Shown one piece after another: positions 20,409 through 29,051 of a DNA stretch of 40,002 bases. The notes beneath the pieces were generated by a model. The model was not told the origin of the DNA. It was given only the letters and a program-made list of their open reading frames with translations, and did not search any database. This stretch comes from an uncultured Rhodospirillales bacterium (lineage in GTDB: Bacteria; Pseudomonadota; Alphaproteobacteria; Acetobacterales; Acetobacteraceae). The first letter of the stretch is position 1, and each line of letters opens with the position of its first letter. The translations under genes and the position numbers were made by a program. The DNA lies in assembly GCA_903845065.1 (NCBI GenBank), contig CAIMWH010000063.1, positions 1 through 40,002 of the forward strand, read 5' to 3'.

Positions 20409-21809
20409 ATGACCCCCCCGCCCGTGAATTCCGCCGCCGCGCGTGACATCGCCAACGTGCTGCATCCCAACACCGACCTGAAAATGCACCAGGAAAACGG
20501 CCCCGTGGTGATCAGCCGCGGCGAGGGCGTCCGCGTGTTCGATGACTCCGGCAAAGGTTACATCGAAGCCGTCGCCGGCCTGTGGTGCGCCGCCCTCGGC
20601 TTCTCCAACGAGCGCCTGGTGCAGGCCGCCGCCAACCAGATGCGGCAGCTTCCTTTCTACCACGGCTTCACCTCGAAGTCGCACGCCCCCATGATCGATC
20701 TGGCCGAGATGCTGATCGCCCGTGCCCCGGTGCCGATGAGCAAGGTGTTCTTCGCCAACTCAGGCTCCGAGGCGAATGACAGCGCCATCAAGATGATCTG
20801 GTACTTCAACAACGCCATCGGCCGGCCCGAGAAGAAGAAGATCATCGGCCGCGTGAAGGGCTACCACGGCATCACCCTGGCCTCCGCCTCCCTCACCGGC
20901 CTCGCCACCAACCATCGCAGCTTTGACGTTCCCCTCCCCGGCTTCCTCCATACGATGACGCCGCATTGGTACCATGAGGGCCTCGAGGGCGAATCCGAGG
21001 AAGCCTTCGCCACCCGCTGCGCCGACGAACTCGAAAAGCTCATTCTCGCCGAGGGCCCCGAGACCGTTGCCGCCATGTGGGCCGAGCCCATCATGGGCGC
21101 CGGCGGCGTCATCCTGCCGCCCAAGGGCTACTTCGAGAAAATCCAGGCCGTGCTGACGAAGTACGACGTCCTGCTGGTCGCCGACGAGGTGATCTGCGGC
21201 TTCTGGCGCACCGGCAACTACTGGGGCTGCGGCACGCTCAACATGAAGCCCGACATCCTCACCTGCGCCAAGGCGCTCTCGTCCTCCTACCTGCCGATCT
21301 CGGCGGTGATGATCAACGAGCGCATCTTCCAGGCCCTGTCGGACGAGAGCCACGCCATCGGCACCTTCGGCCACGGCTACACGTACTCTGGCCACCCGGT
21401 CCCGGCCGCCGTCGCCGTCGAAACCCTCAAGATCTATGACGAGATGAAGATCGGCGACCACGTCCGCACCGTCGGCCCCTTCCTGCAGGCCGAACTGCGC
21501 CGCCGTTTCTCCGACCATCCCCTGGTCGGCGAAGTCCGCGGCGTCGGCCTCATCGGCGCCATCGAACTCGTCGCCGACAAGGCCACCCACAAGAACTTCG
21601 CCCCGGCGCTCAAAATCGGCGCCCGCCTGGCGAAAATCTGCGAAGGCAACGGCGTCATCAGCCGCGGCCTGCCCGGTGACGCGCTGGCCTTCAGCCCGCC
21701 GCTCATTATCAGCGAAGCGGAGATCACCGAGATGCTGGACGTTGTCGCCAAGTCGCTCGACGAACTCGCGGTGCAACTGCGCCGCGAACAAATCAGCGTC
21801 GTTCGCTAA
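20409..21809 (+). CDS. Class III (omega) aminotransferase, PLP-dependent
   Basis: VLHPNTDLKMHQENGPVVISRGEGVRVFDDSGKGYIEAVAGLWCAALGF; FFANSGSEANDSAIKMIWYFNNA; LLVADEVICGFWRTG; CAKALSSSYLPISAVMI. Confidence 0.93.
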   Translation: MTPPPVNSAAARDIANVLHPNTDLKMHQENGPVVISRGEGVRVFDDSGKGYIEAVAGLWCAALGFSNERLVQAAANQMRQLPFYHGFTSKSHAPMIDLAEMLIARAPVPMSKVFFANSGSEANDSAIKMIWYFNNAIGRPEKKKIIGRVKGYHGITLASASLTGLATNHRSFDVPLPGFLHTMTPHWYHEGLEGESEEAFATRCADELEKLILAEGPETVAAMWAEPIMGAGGVILPPKGYFEKIQAVLTKYDVLLVADEVICGFWRTGNYWGCGTLNMKPDILTCAKALSSSYLPISAVMINERIFQALSDESHAIGTFGHGYTYSGHPVPAAVAVETLKIYDEMKIGDHVRTVGPFLQAELRRRFSDHPLVGEVRGVGLIGAIELVADKATHKNFAPALKIGARLAKICEGNGVISRGLPGDALAFSPPLIISEAEITEMLDVVAKSLDELAVQLRREQISVVR

Positions 21810-21821
21810 CCTGCCCGAAAG

Positions 21822-21849
21822 GGGGAGCGCTTCACCCGAAGCGCTCCCC
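21822..21849. terminator. Bidirectional hairpin between convergent genes
   Basis: GGGGAGCGCTT-CACCCG-AAGCGCTCCCC, perfect 11-bp stem between the aminotransferase (+) and rhodanese (-) stops. Confidence 0.65.
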
Positions 21850-21857
21850 TACTCGCC

Positions 21858-22184
21858 TCAAATCGTCAGCGGCAACCCGGTCCGGGTCCACTCGGTCAAC
21901 CCGCCCTCCATATGCCCGGCGATCTCGACGCCGGCCTTGCGGCACCCCTCCGCCGCCGCGGCCGAACGCCGCCCCACCGCACAACACAGCACGATCGCCC
22001 CGGCATCCGTCGGCAGCGCCGTCGCGTCGAAGCGCGATAGCGGCGCATTGATCGATCCTGCCACGTGCCCCATGGCGAACTCCCCGGGCTCCCGCACATC
22101 CACCAGCAAAATCTCGCCCTTCTTCAACCGCTCATGCACCTCGGCCGGCAGCAGGGACTCAACACGACGGGTCAATCGGAACAT
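21858..22184 (-). CDS. Rhodanese-like domain protein
   Basis: MFRLTRRVESLLPAEVHERLKKGEILLVDVREPGEFAMGHVAGSINAPLSRF...IVLCCAVGRRSAAAAEGCRKAGVEIAGHMEGGLTEWTRTGLP; active-site Cys loop CCAVGRRS. Confidence 0.88.
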   Translation of the reverse strand: MFRLTRRVESLLPAEVHERLKKGEILLVDVREPGEFAMGHVAGSINAPLSRFDATALPTDAGAIVLCCAVGRRSAAAAEGCRKAGVEIAGHMEGGLTEWTRTGLPLTI

Positions 22185-22294
22185 CGAATGTCTCCTCACG
22201 GGCAAAACACGGCGGGTCTGACCCCACTGATCCCACCATACGCCCTTGCCCCCATCGGCTGCTATAACACCCACCGAATCGCCACGAGCCCCCA

Positions 22295-24478
22295 ATGTCC
22301 GACCATCTCGCCCGCCTGAACCCCGAACAGCGCGAGTCCGTCGAAACCATCGACGGCCCCCTGCTGGTGCTCGCCGGCGCCGGCACCGGCAAAACCCGCG
22401 TGCTCACCACCCGCTTCGCCCACATCCTGCTGACCAGGCGCGCCTTCCCCAGCCAGGTTCTCGCCGTCACCTTCACCAACAAGGCCGCCCGCGAAATGCG
22501 CGAGCGCGTCGCCGCCATCCTCGGCCAACCCGCCGACGGTCTCTGGCTCGGCACCTTCCACGCACTCGCCGCCCGCATGCTGCGCCGCCACGCCGAACTC
22601 GCCGGCCTCACCCCCAGCTTCTCCATCCTCGACACCGACGACCAGCTTCGCGTTCTCAAGCAGCTCATGGAAGCCGAACGGCTGGACCTCAAGCGCTTCG
22701 CCCCCCAGGCCCTGATGGCCATCATCCAACGCTGGAAAGATCGCGGCCTCACCCCCGCCCGCATCACCCCGGCCGAGGACTCCGATTTCGTCAACGGCCG
22801 CGCCAAAATCCTCTACGCCGCCTATCAGGACCGCCTGCGCACCCTCAACGCCTGCGACTTCGGGGACCTCCTGCTCCACGTCACCGAAATCCTGCGCGCC
22901 CACCCCGATGTGCTGGCCGAATACCACCGCCGCTTCCGCTACATCCTGGTCGACGAATACCAGGACACCAACCTCGTCCAGTACCTCTGGCTCCGCCTGC
23001 TCGCCCAAGGCCACCAGAACATCTGCTGCGTCGGCGATGACGACCAGTCGATCTACTCCTGGCGCGGCGCCGAGGTGGAAAACATCCTCCGCTTCGAGAA
23101 GGACTTCACCAACGCCACCATCATCCGCCTAGAACGCAACTACCGCTCAACCGAACAAATCCTCGCCGCCGCCTCCGGCCTCATCGCCCACAACACCGGC
23201 CGCCTCGGCAAAACCCTCCGGCCAGGCCGCAATGACGCCACCGGCGACAAGATCAAGATCGTCAGCCTGTGGGATTCCGACGAGGAAGCCCGCATGGTGG
23301 GCGAGCGCATTGAAACCCTGCGCCGCTCCGGCCACGCGGCCTCCGAAATGGCCATCCTGGTGCGCGCCAACGCCCAGACCCGCGCCTTCGAGGAGCGCCT
23401 CATCACGCTCGGCATCCCCTACAAGGTGATCGGCGGCCTGCGCTTCTACGAACGCCAGGAAATCCGCGACGCCGTCGCCTACGCCCGCGTCCTCAACCAA
23501 CCCTCCGACGACCTCGCCTTCGAGCGCATCATCAACCTCCCCCGCCGCGGCATCGGCGACCAGGGCCTGCGCGCCATGCACGAACGCGCCCGCGAACGCG
23601 CCATCCCCCTCACCGCCGCCGCCCTCTCGCTGGCCGATGACGGCAGCCTGCGCGGCAAAGTGCGGGACGCTGTGCGCACCCTGATGACCGGGTTCGACCG
23701 CTGGCGCGCCGGCATCATCCGCGAGGGCCACGTCACCACCATGGCCATCATGCTCGACGAGTCCGGCTACATGGATATGTGGAAACAGGACAAATCCGTC
23801 GAAGCCCCCGGCCGCATCGAAAACCTCAAGGAATTCGTCCGCGCCCTGGCCGATTTCGACAGCATCGGCGGCTTCCTCGAACACGTCGCCCTCGTGATGG
23901 ACAACGAGCAGAACGCCGAAGGTGACCGGGTCAACATGATGACCCTGCACGCCGCCAAGGGCCTGGAGTTCGACACCGTCTTCCTCCCAGGCTGGGAGGA
24001 AGGCCTGTTCCCCAGCCAGCGCACCATGGACGAAAGCGGCGTCAAAGGCCTCGAGGAGGAGCGCCGCCTGGCCTATGTCGGCCTCACCCGCGCCCGCCAG
24101 CGTGCCATCGTCAGCCACGCCGCCAACCGCCGCATCTACGCCAACTGGCAATCCAGCATCCCCAGCCGCTTCATCGACGAAATCCCCGCCGAATACGTCG
24201 AGATCGAAACCGCCGGCAGCCTGCAACGCGAACGCATGATCCGCGCCCCCAGTTTCACCAGCCAGTTCCCCATGGCCGCCCGCCGCCCGCAGGTCATCGA
24301 GAACTGGGAAAAGCCCGCCCGCCCCGCCCGAACCGATGGAATCCCCGTCGGCACCCGTGTGTTCCACCAGAAATTCGGCTACGGGATGGTCACCGCCTGC
24401 GAGGACGACAAATTGGACATCGATTTCGAGAAAGCCGGCACCAAACGTGTGCTCGACCGCTTCGTGGAGCGCGCATAA
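22295..24478 (+). CDS. uvrD: ATP-dependent DNA helicase, UvrD/PcrA type
   Basis: LNPEQRESVETIDGPLLVLAGAGTGKTRVLTTR; VDEYQDTN; GDDDQSIYSWRGAEVENIL; NYRSTEQIL; MTLHAAKGLEFDTVFLPGWEEGLFPSQR. Confidence 0.95.
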   Translation: MSDHLARLNPEQRESVETIDGPLLVLAGAGTGKTRVLTTRFAHILLTRRAFPSQVLAVTFTNKAAREMRERVAAILGQPADGLWLGTFHALAARMLRRHAELAGLTPSFSILDTDDQLRVLKQLMEAERLDLKRFAPQALMAIIQRWKDRGLTPARITPAEDSDFVNGRAKILYAAYQDRLRTLNACDFGDLLLHVTEILRAHPDVLAEYHRRFRYILVDEYQDTNLVQYLWLRLLAQGHQNICCVGDDDQSIYSWRGAEVENILRFEKDFTNATIIRLERNYRSTEQILAAASGLIAHNTGRLGKTLRPGRNDATGDKIKIVSLWDSDEEARMVGERIETLRRSGHAASEMAILVRANAQTRAFEERLITLGIPYKVIGGLRFYERQEIRDAVAYARVLNQPSDDLAFERIINLPRRGIGDQGLRAMHERARERAIPLTAAALSLADDGSLRGKVRDAVRTLMTGFDRWRAGIIREGHVTTMAIMLDESGYMDMWKQDKSVEAPGRIENLKEFVRALADFDSIGGFLEHVALVMDNEQNAEGDRVNMMTLHAAKGLEFDTVFLPGWEEGLFPSQRTMDESGVKGLEEERRLAYVGLTRARQRAIVSHAANRRIYANWQSSIPSRFIDEIPAEYVEIETAGSLQRERMIRAPSFTSQFPMAARRPQVIENWEKPARPARTDGIPVGTRVFHQKFGYGMVTACEDDKLDIDFEKAGTKRVLDRFVERA

Positions 24479-25371
24479 TGGCCCATCCCCCCAAACGCCA
24501 CGCCATCGCCCTCGAAACCGTCAGCGTCACCATCCCGCCGCACGCGCTCGAAGCCTACGAAGGCGCCATGCTGACCTCCTGCGGCACCGTCGGTTTCTTC
24601 CTCGATGAGGACAAGAACCTTTGGACCGTCGAGGGCGTGAAGGACCAGGGCGCCGATGAGGAAACCCTGGCCGGTGCCCTCGCGCTCGCCGCCCTCATAT
24701 CCGGCGTCACCGTGCCGCTCGTGCGCCACGCCACCGAATCCGAAGGCTGGCTCGCCCGCACCTATGCCGGCTTCCCCGAACAACTCGTCGGCCGCCGCTT
24801 CGCCGTCCGCGGCACCCACCTGACCGGCCCCACCACCCCAGGCCGCCTCAACATCACGCTGGATGCCGGCATCGCCTTCGGTTCCGGCGAACACGGCTCC
24901 ACCCGCGGCTGCCTGCGCGCCCTCGAACTGGTCGCCCACCGGAAACCCCGTCGCATCCTGGATCTCGGCACCGGCTCCGGCGTCCTCGCCATGGCCGCCG
25001 CCCTCCTGCTCCACCGCCCCGTCACCGCGAGCGATATCGACCCCTGGTCCGTCCGCACCGCGGCGCGCAACGCCACCCTGAACCACCTCGGCCCGCGCCT
25101 GCAATGCCTGCGCGCCAACGGCTGGGCCGCACCCGCCATCCGCAAGCCCGGCCCCTACGACCTCATCTTCGCCAACATCCTGGCCCGTCCGCTGTGCCTG
25201 CTGGCCAAGCAAACCGCGCAAAACCTGGCGCCAGGCGGCACCCTTATCCTCGCCGGACTGCTGCGAACCCAAGCCAACTGGGTCCTCGCTGCCCACCGCC
25301 GCCAAGGCCTCCGCCTCGAACACATGCTCCACGAGGCCCAATGGACCACCCTCACCCTCCGCCGGCCATGA
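24478..25371 (+). CDS. prmA: Ribosomal protein L11 methyltransferase
   Basis: DAGIAFGSGEHGSTRGCLRALEL; RRILDLGTGSGVLAMAAALL; DLIFANILARPLCLLA; TAATG overlap with the uvrD stop. Confidence 0.9.
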   Translation: MAHPPKRHAIALETVSVTIPPHALEAYEGAMLTSCGTVGFFLDEDKNLWTVEGVKDQGADEETLAGALALAALISGVTVPLVRHATESEGWLARTYAGFPEQLVGRRFAVRGTHLTGPTTPGRLNITLDAGIAFGSGEHGSTRGCLRALELVAHRKPRRILDLGTGSGVLAMAAALLLHRPVTASDIDPWSVRTAARNATLNHLGPRLQCLRANGWAAPAIRKPGPYDLIFANILARPLCLLAKQTAQNLAPGGTLILAGLLRTQANWVLAAHRRQGLRLEHMLHEAQWTTLTLRRP

Positions 25372-25400
25372 CCTGGGCGGGCCGGAGTTCAGAGGGAAGT

Positions 25401-25609
25401 AAGGCAGGAAGGCCAGGGCTCTGCCCTGGACCCGCCAAAGGCCGGGCCTTTGGAAACCATCACTTAAGCTTCAAGCGAAACAGGGCGTCTACTCAGTGGC
25501 TTGAACCACTGAGTAGACGCCCTGTTTCGCTTGAAGCCCTAAACGGAAGGGTTCTAAGGGCTCAGCCCTTAGTGGGGTCCAGGGGCAAAGCCCCCGGCCT
25601 TCCTGCCTT
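25401..25609. repeat. ~209-bp imperfect inverted repeat element with perfect 32-bp core stem
   Basis: Outer arms AAGGCAGGAAGGCC (25401-25414) / GGCCTTCCTGCCTT (25596-25609); core GCTTCAAGCGAAACAGGGCGTCTACTCAGTGG (25468-25499), loop CTTGAA, exact reverse complement at 25506-25537; each arm contains its own small palindromes. Confidence 0.93.
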
Positions 25610-25634
25610 TCGTTCCTCGGACCTCAGCCCAGCC

Positions 25635-25961
25635 TCAGACCGTGACCGGACGGCGCGAGGCGAGGTAGTCGCGTTCGGCGTTCCGCTCAACCACGAAGTG
25701 GCGATCGAACACGTGGGTCAGGTCGGTGCGGCTCAGGCCGATATCCGACAGCTCGTGGTCCGACAGCGACGCCAACTCATCGAGCACGGCGCGGCGACGG
25801 GGGATTTCAATGACCCACTTCACAACAGACCCGATGGCGGCGAACAGGCCGCGCGAATTGTCGTCGGACGCACCGATGTATTCGGGGTCATCCTTGAAGT
25901 AGTGGGCAAGCCGCTCCGGCATCAGGAGGGCGATTTCGTCCTTGGCAACATGGCCAGACAT
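25635..25961 (-). CDS. DUF1127 domain protein
   Basis: VVKWVIEIPRRRAVLDELASLSDHELSDIGLSRTDLTHVFDR matches the DUF1127 (YjiS-like) core L..LsDheLaDIGLsR.di. Confidence 0.85.
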   Translation of the reverse strand: MSGHVAKDEIALLMPERLAHYFKDDPEYIGASDDNSRGLFAAIGSVVKWVIEIPRRRAVLDELASLSDHELSDIGLSRTDLTHVFDRHFVVERNAERDYLASRRPVTV

Positions 25962-26167
25962 GGCAGGCTATCCTCTTTGGTGAGCCGTGGCGGGCGTCAT
26001 GCTTTCCTGCAATCCACCGCGCGGCTTTGATGCACCGCAACATAATGGTTTTATCGATCAATTTTACCCCTCAAGTTTCTCCCGCAGCCATGCGCAACAC
26101 GCATGAACACACCATGAGATATGACGAAATAGTTAACCTGCCTTGAAACAACCTCCGGGGCCGACGC

Positions 26168-27931
26168 ATGACACTCGCCAACCGACTGGAATCCCTACGC
26201 AATGAGCTCGCCCGCCGTGAACTCGATGGCTTCATCGTGCCCCGCGCGGACGAGCATCTGGGCGAATATGTCCCCGGCAATGCTGAGCGCCTGGCATGGC
26301 TGACCGGCTTTACCGGCAGTGCCGGTCTCGCCGTGGTGCTGTCGGACCGTGCCGCGGTGTTCTCCGACGGCCGCTACGTGCTCCAACTCGCCGCCCAGAC
26401 TGACGGCGCGCAGTGGGAGCGCCGCCACATCATCGACGAACCGCCCCCTGCCTGGCTCGCCATCCACGCCAAGGGCAAGCGCATCGGCTATGACCCGCTG
26501 CTGATCGGCGAGGAGGGCCTGCAACGCTTCGTCGACGCCGGCCTCACCATGGTCGCCACCGAGACCAACCCGCTCGACGCCGTGTGGCCCGATCGCCCCG
26601 CTGCCCCCATGGCCGCCGCCACCCCCCACCCCCTCGCCGTCGCCGGCCGCACCTCGGAGGCCAAGCGCGAGGAAATCGCTACCGCCCTGCGCACCGCCGG
26701 CCAGGACGCCGCCATCATCACGGACCCCGCCTCCATCGCCTGGCTGCTCAACATCCGCGGCACGGATGTGGACTACAACCCCGTCGCCCTCGGCTTCGCC
26801 GTCATCCATGCAGACGCCGGCTGCGAACTCTTCATGGCCCCCGCCAAAATTCCCCCGGCCACCCGCGACTGGCTCGGCAACGCCGTCTCCGTGCAGGACC
26901 GCGCCGGCATGCCGGCCGCCCTAGCCTCCCTGAAAGGCAAGCGCGTCCGCGTTGACGCCGCCGGCTCCCCGGCCTGGTTCGCCCAGACCCTGCGCACCGC
27001 CGGCGCCACCGTCATCGCCGGCCAGGACCCCTGCCTGCTGCCCAAAGCCTGCAAGAACCCGGTCGAACAACAGGGCATGCGGGACGCCCACCACCGCGAC
27101 GCCGTCGCCGTCTGCCGCTACCTCCACTGGCTCGAAACCGCCGCCGGCCACGAGACCGAAATGTCCGCCGCCGCCCAACTCCTGGCTTTCCGCGCCCAGC
27201 AACCCGGCTTCCGCGGCGAAAGCTTCCCCGCAATCTCGGGCGCCGGCGAAAACGGCGCCATCATCCACTACCGCGTCACCGAGGAAACCAACCGCCCGCT
27301 CAACCCCAACGAGGCCTACCTCTGCGACAGCGGCGCCCAATACGCGGACGGCACCACCGACATCACCCGCACCATCTGGACCGGCCCGGACACCCCGCCC
27401 GCCGAACTCCGCGACCGCTTCACCCGCGTGCTGAAGGGCCACATCGCGCTCGCCACCATGGTCTTCCCCAAAGGCGTCGCCGGCCCGCACCTCGACTCCT
27501 TCGCCCGCGCCGCCCTCTGGCAGGTCGGCCTCGACTATGACCACGGCACCGGCCACGGCGTCGGCGCCTACCTCTCCGTCCACGAAGGCCCGGTCAGCAT
27601 CTCCCGCGCCGGCAAACTGATCCCCATCGAACCGGGCATGATCCTTTCCAACGAACCCGGCTACTACCTGCCCGGCGCCTACGGCATCCGCCTAGAAAAC
27701 CTCCTTCTCGCCCAGCCCGCGGACCTGCCGAACGCCCGCAAACCCTTCCTGCGCTTCGAAACCCTCACCTGGGCCCCGTTCGACCGCCGCCTGATCGACA
27801 CCACCCTGCTCACCGCCGCCGACCGCGCCTGGCTCGACGCCTACCACGCCGAAGTCGAACACCTCGTCGGCCCACACCTCACCGGTGCCGACAAGGCCTG
27901 GCTCACGGAAGCCTGCCGAAAACTCGACTAG
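26168..27931 (+). CDS. Xaa-Pro aminopeptidase / M24 family metallopeptidase
   Basis: 587 aa; PRADEHLGEYVPGNAERLAWLTGFTGSAG; CDSGAQYADGTTDITRTIW; GTGHGVGAYLSVHEGP; ILSNEPGYY metal-ligand motifs. Confidence 0.94.
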   Translation: MTLANRLESLRNELARRELDGFIVPRADEHLGEYVPGNAERLAWLTGFTGSAGLAVVLSDRAAVFSDGRYVLQLAAQTDGAQWERRHIIDEPPPAWLAIHAKGKRIGYDPLLIGEEGLQRFVDAGLTMVATETNPLDAVWPDRPAAPMAAATPHPLAVAGRTSEAKREEIATALRTAGQDAAIITDPASIAWLLNIRGTDVDYNPVALGFAVIHADAGCELFMAPAKIPPATRDWLGNAVSVQDRAGMPAALASLKGKRVRVDAAGSPAWFAQTLRTAGATVIAGQDPCLLPKACKNPVEQQGMRDAHHRDAVAVCRYLHWLETAAGHETEMSAAAQLLAFRAQQPGFRGESFPAISGAGENGAIIHYRVTEETNRPLNPNEAYLCDSGAQYADGTTDITRTIWTGPDTPPAELRDRFTRVLKGHIALATMVFPKGVAGPHLDSFARAALWQVGLDYDHGTGHGVGAYLSVHEGPVSISRAGKLIPIEPGMILSNEPGYYLPGAYGIRLENLLLAQPADLPNARKPFLRFETLTWAPFDRRLIDTTLLTAADRAWLDAYHAEVEHLVGPHLTGADKAWLTEACRKLD

Positions 27932-29022
27932 ACAGCAGCCCGCCGCGCCACTTCGGCAACCGCATCGGCCGCCGCATCAGGCGACCAGCCGAGGGTCGCG
28001 GCGCCGCTGACCACCTCGCCAAAACTATGCGAGGGGAGCGCCAACGCTTCGAACCGATTGAACAGCCACACCCCGCGCTCCTGCGCGATCGCCGTTGCCG
28101 CCGCCTCCAGCCGCGCCACCGGCGCCTCGAACACCACCCGGAAGGAGTTGCCATGCGGCGCCTCCGGGAACGTCCGCACCCCCGGCCGCGCATTGATCGC
28201 CGCCGCGATTGCGCGCGCGTGCTCATAGTACTCGGTCATCCGCGGCAGATGCGCTTTGAGCCCGTCCAGTGCACTGACAACATAGGGAAATATTGTCGGC
28301 AAATCACCACCAAACCGATTACGCCACGGCCGGCACGCCGCAATGAACTCCGGCGAACCCGCCAGCACGCAGCCGCCCATGCCGCCCAGCCCCTTGTAGA
28401 ACGACACATAAACGCTGTCCGACAAAGCCGCGATTTCCGCCAGACTGCGCCCATACCACGGCCCCATCTCCCAGATCCGCGCCGCATCAAGGTGGAACGG
28501 CACCCCAGCCGCCCGCGCCCACGCCGAAATCCCGACCAGTTCGTCCCACGAAGTCCCCAGGAACCCGGCCCGCCGCAGCGGCACCTCCACCGTCACCGCC
28601 GCCAACGGCTCCGCCACCCGCACCAGATCGGCCACCCCGAACGGCGCCAGATCCGAGCCCACCCGCCGCGAAACCAGCCCGGCCAGCCGATCGAGCGTGT
28701 CGCTCTCATCGAGCGCCAGATGGCTCCGCGAATGCAACGCCACCACCCGCCGCCCCGTCACCCCGGCATGCACCAGCAACGCCGCCTGCTGTGCCGTCAC
28801 CCCTTTATGGAAAAACAACGCCGCCGGTTTGCCCAGCAACCCGGCCACCTCGGCCTCCAGCCGCTGCATCCCCGCGCCTTCGCTATACACATCGGGCAGG
28901 TCATCCAATGCCGGCGAGGTCGCAAGCCGCGTGATCCAATCACGCGCCGTGGAAGGCCCATGCCCCCCAAGAAACCGCACGCATTTGGCGCGCAACGCAA
29001 TATCCGGAAACGAAGGCGACAT
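27928..29022 (-). CDS. Threonine aldolase / beta-eliminating lyase family, PLP-dependent
   Basis: MSPSFPDIALRAKCVRFLGGHGP...DVYSEGAGMQRLEAEVAGLLGKPAALFFHKGVTAQQAAL...FHLDAARIWEM...VYVSFYKGLGGMGGCVLAG (PLP Lys in SFYKGLG). Confidence 0.88.
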   Translation of the reverse strand: MSPSFPDIALRAKCVRFLGGHGPSTARDWITRLATSPALDDLPDVYSEGAGMQRLEAEVAGLLGKPAALFFHKGVTAQQAALLVHAGVTGRRVVALHSRSHLALDESDTLDRLAGLVSRRVGSDLAPFGVADLVRVAEPLAAVTVEVPLRRAGFLGTSWDELVGISAWARAAGVPFHLDAARIWEMGPWYGRSLAEIAALSDSVYVSFYKGLGGMGGCVLAGSPEFIAACRPWRNRFGGDLPTIFPYVVSALDGLKAHLPRMTEYYEHARAIAAAINARPGVRTFPEAPHGNSFRVVFEAPVARLEAAATAIAQERGVWLFNRFEALALPSHSFGEVVSGAATLGWSPDAAADAVAEVARRAAV

Positions 29023-29051
29023 GGCTGGAACCCTTACAGATTCCCTCAAGC

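Noticed and set aside
25468-25537. Simple Rho-independent terminator or CRISPR/attC site
   Set aside because: A 32-bp perfect stem nested in a ~209-bp inverted repeat is far larger than a terminator, has no T tract, no regularly spaced repeats for CRISPR and no integron context.
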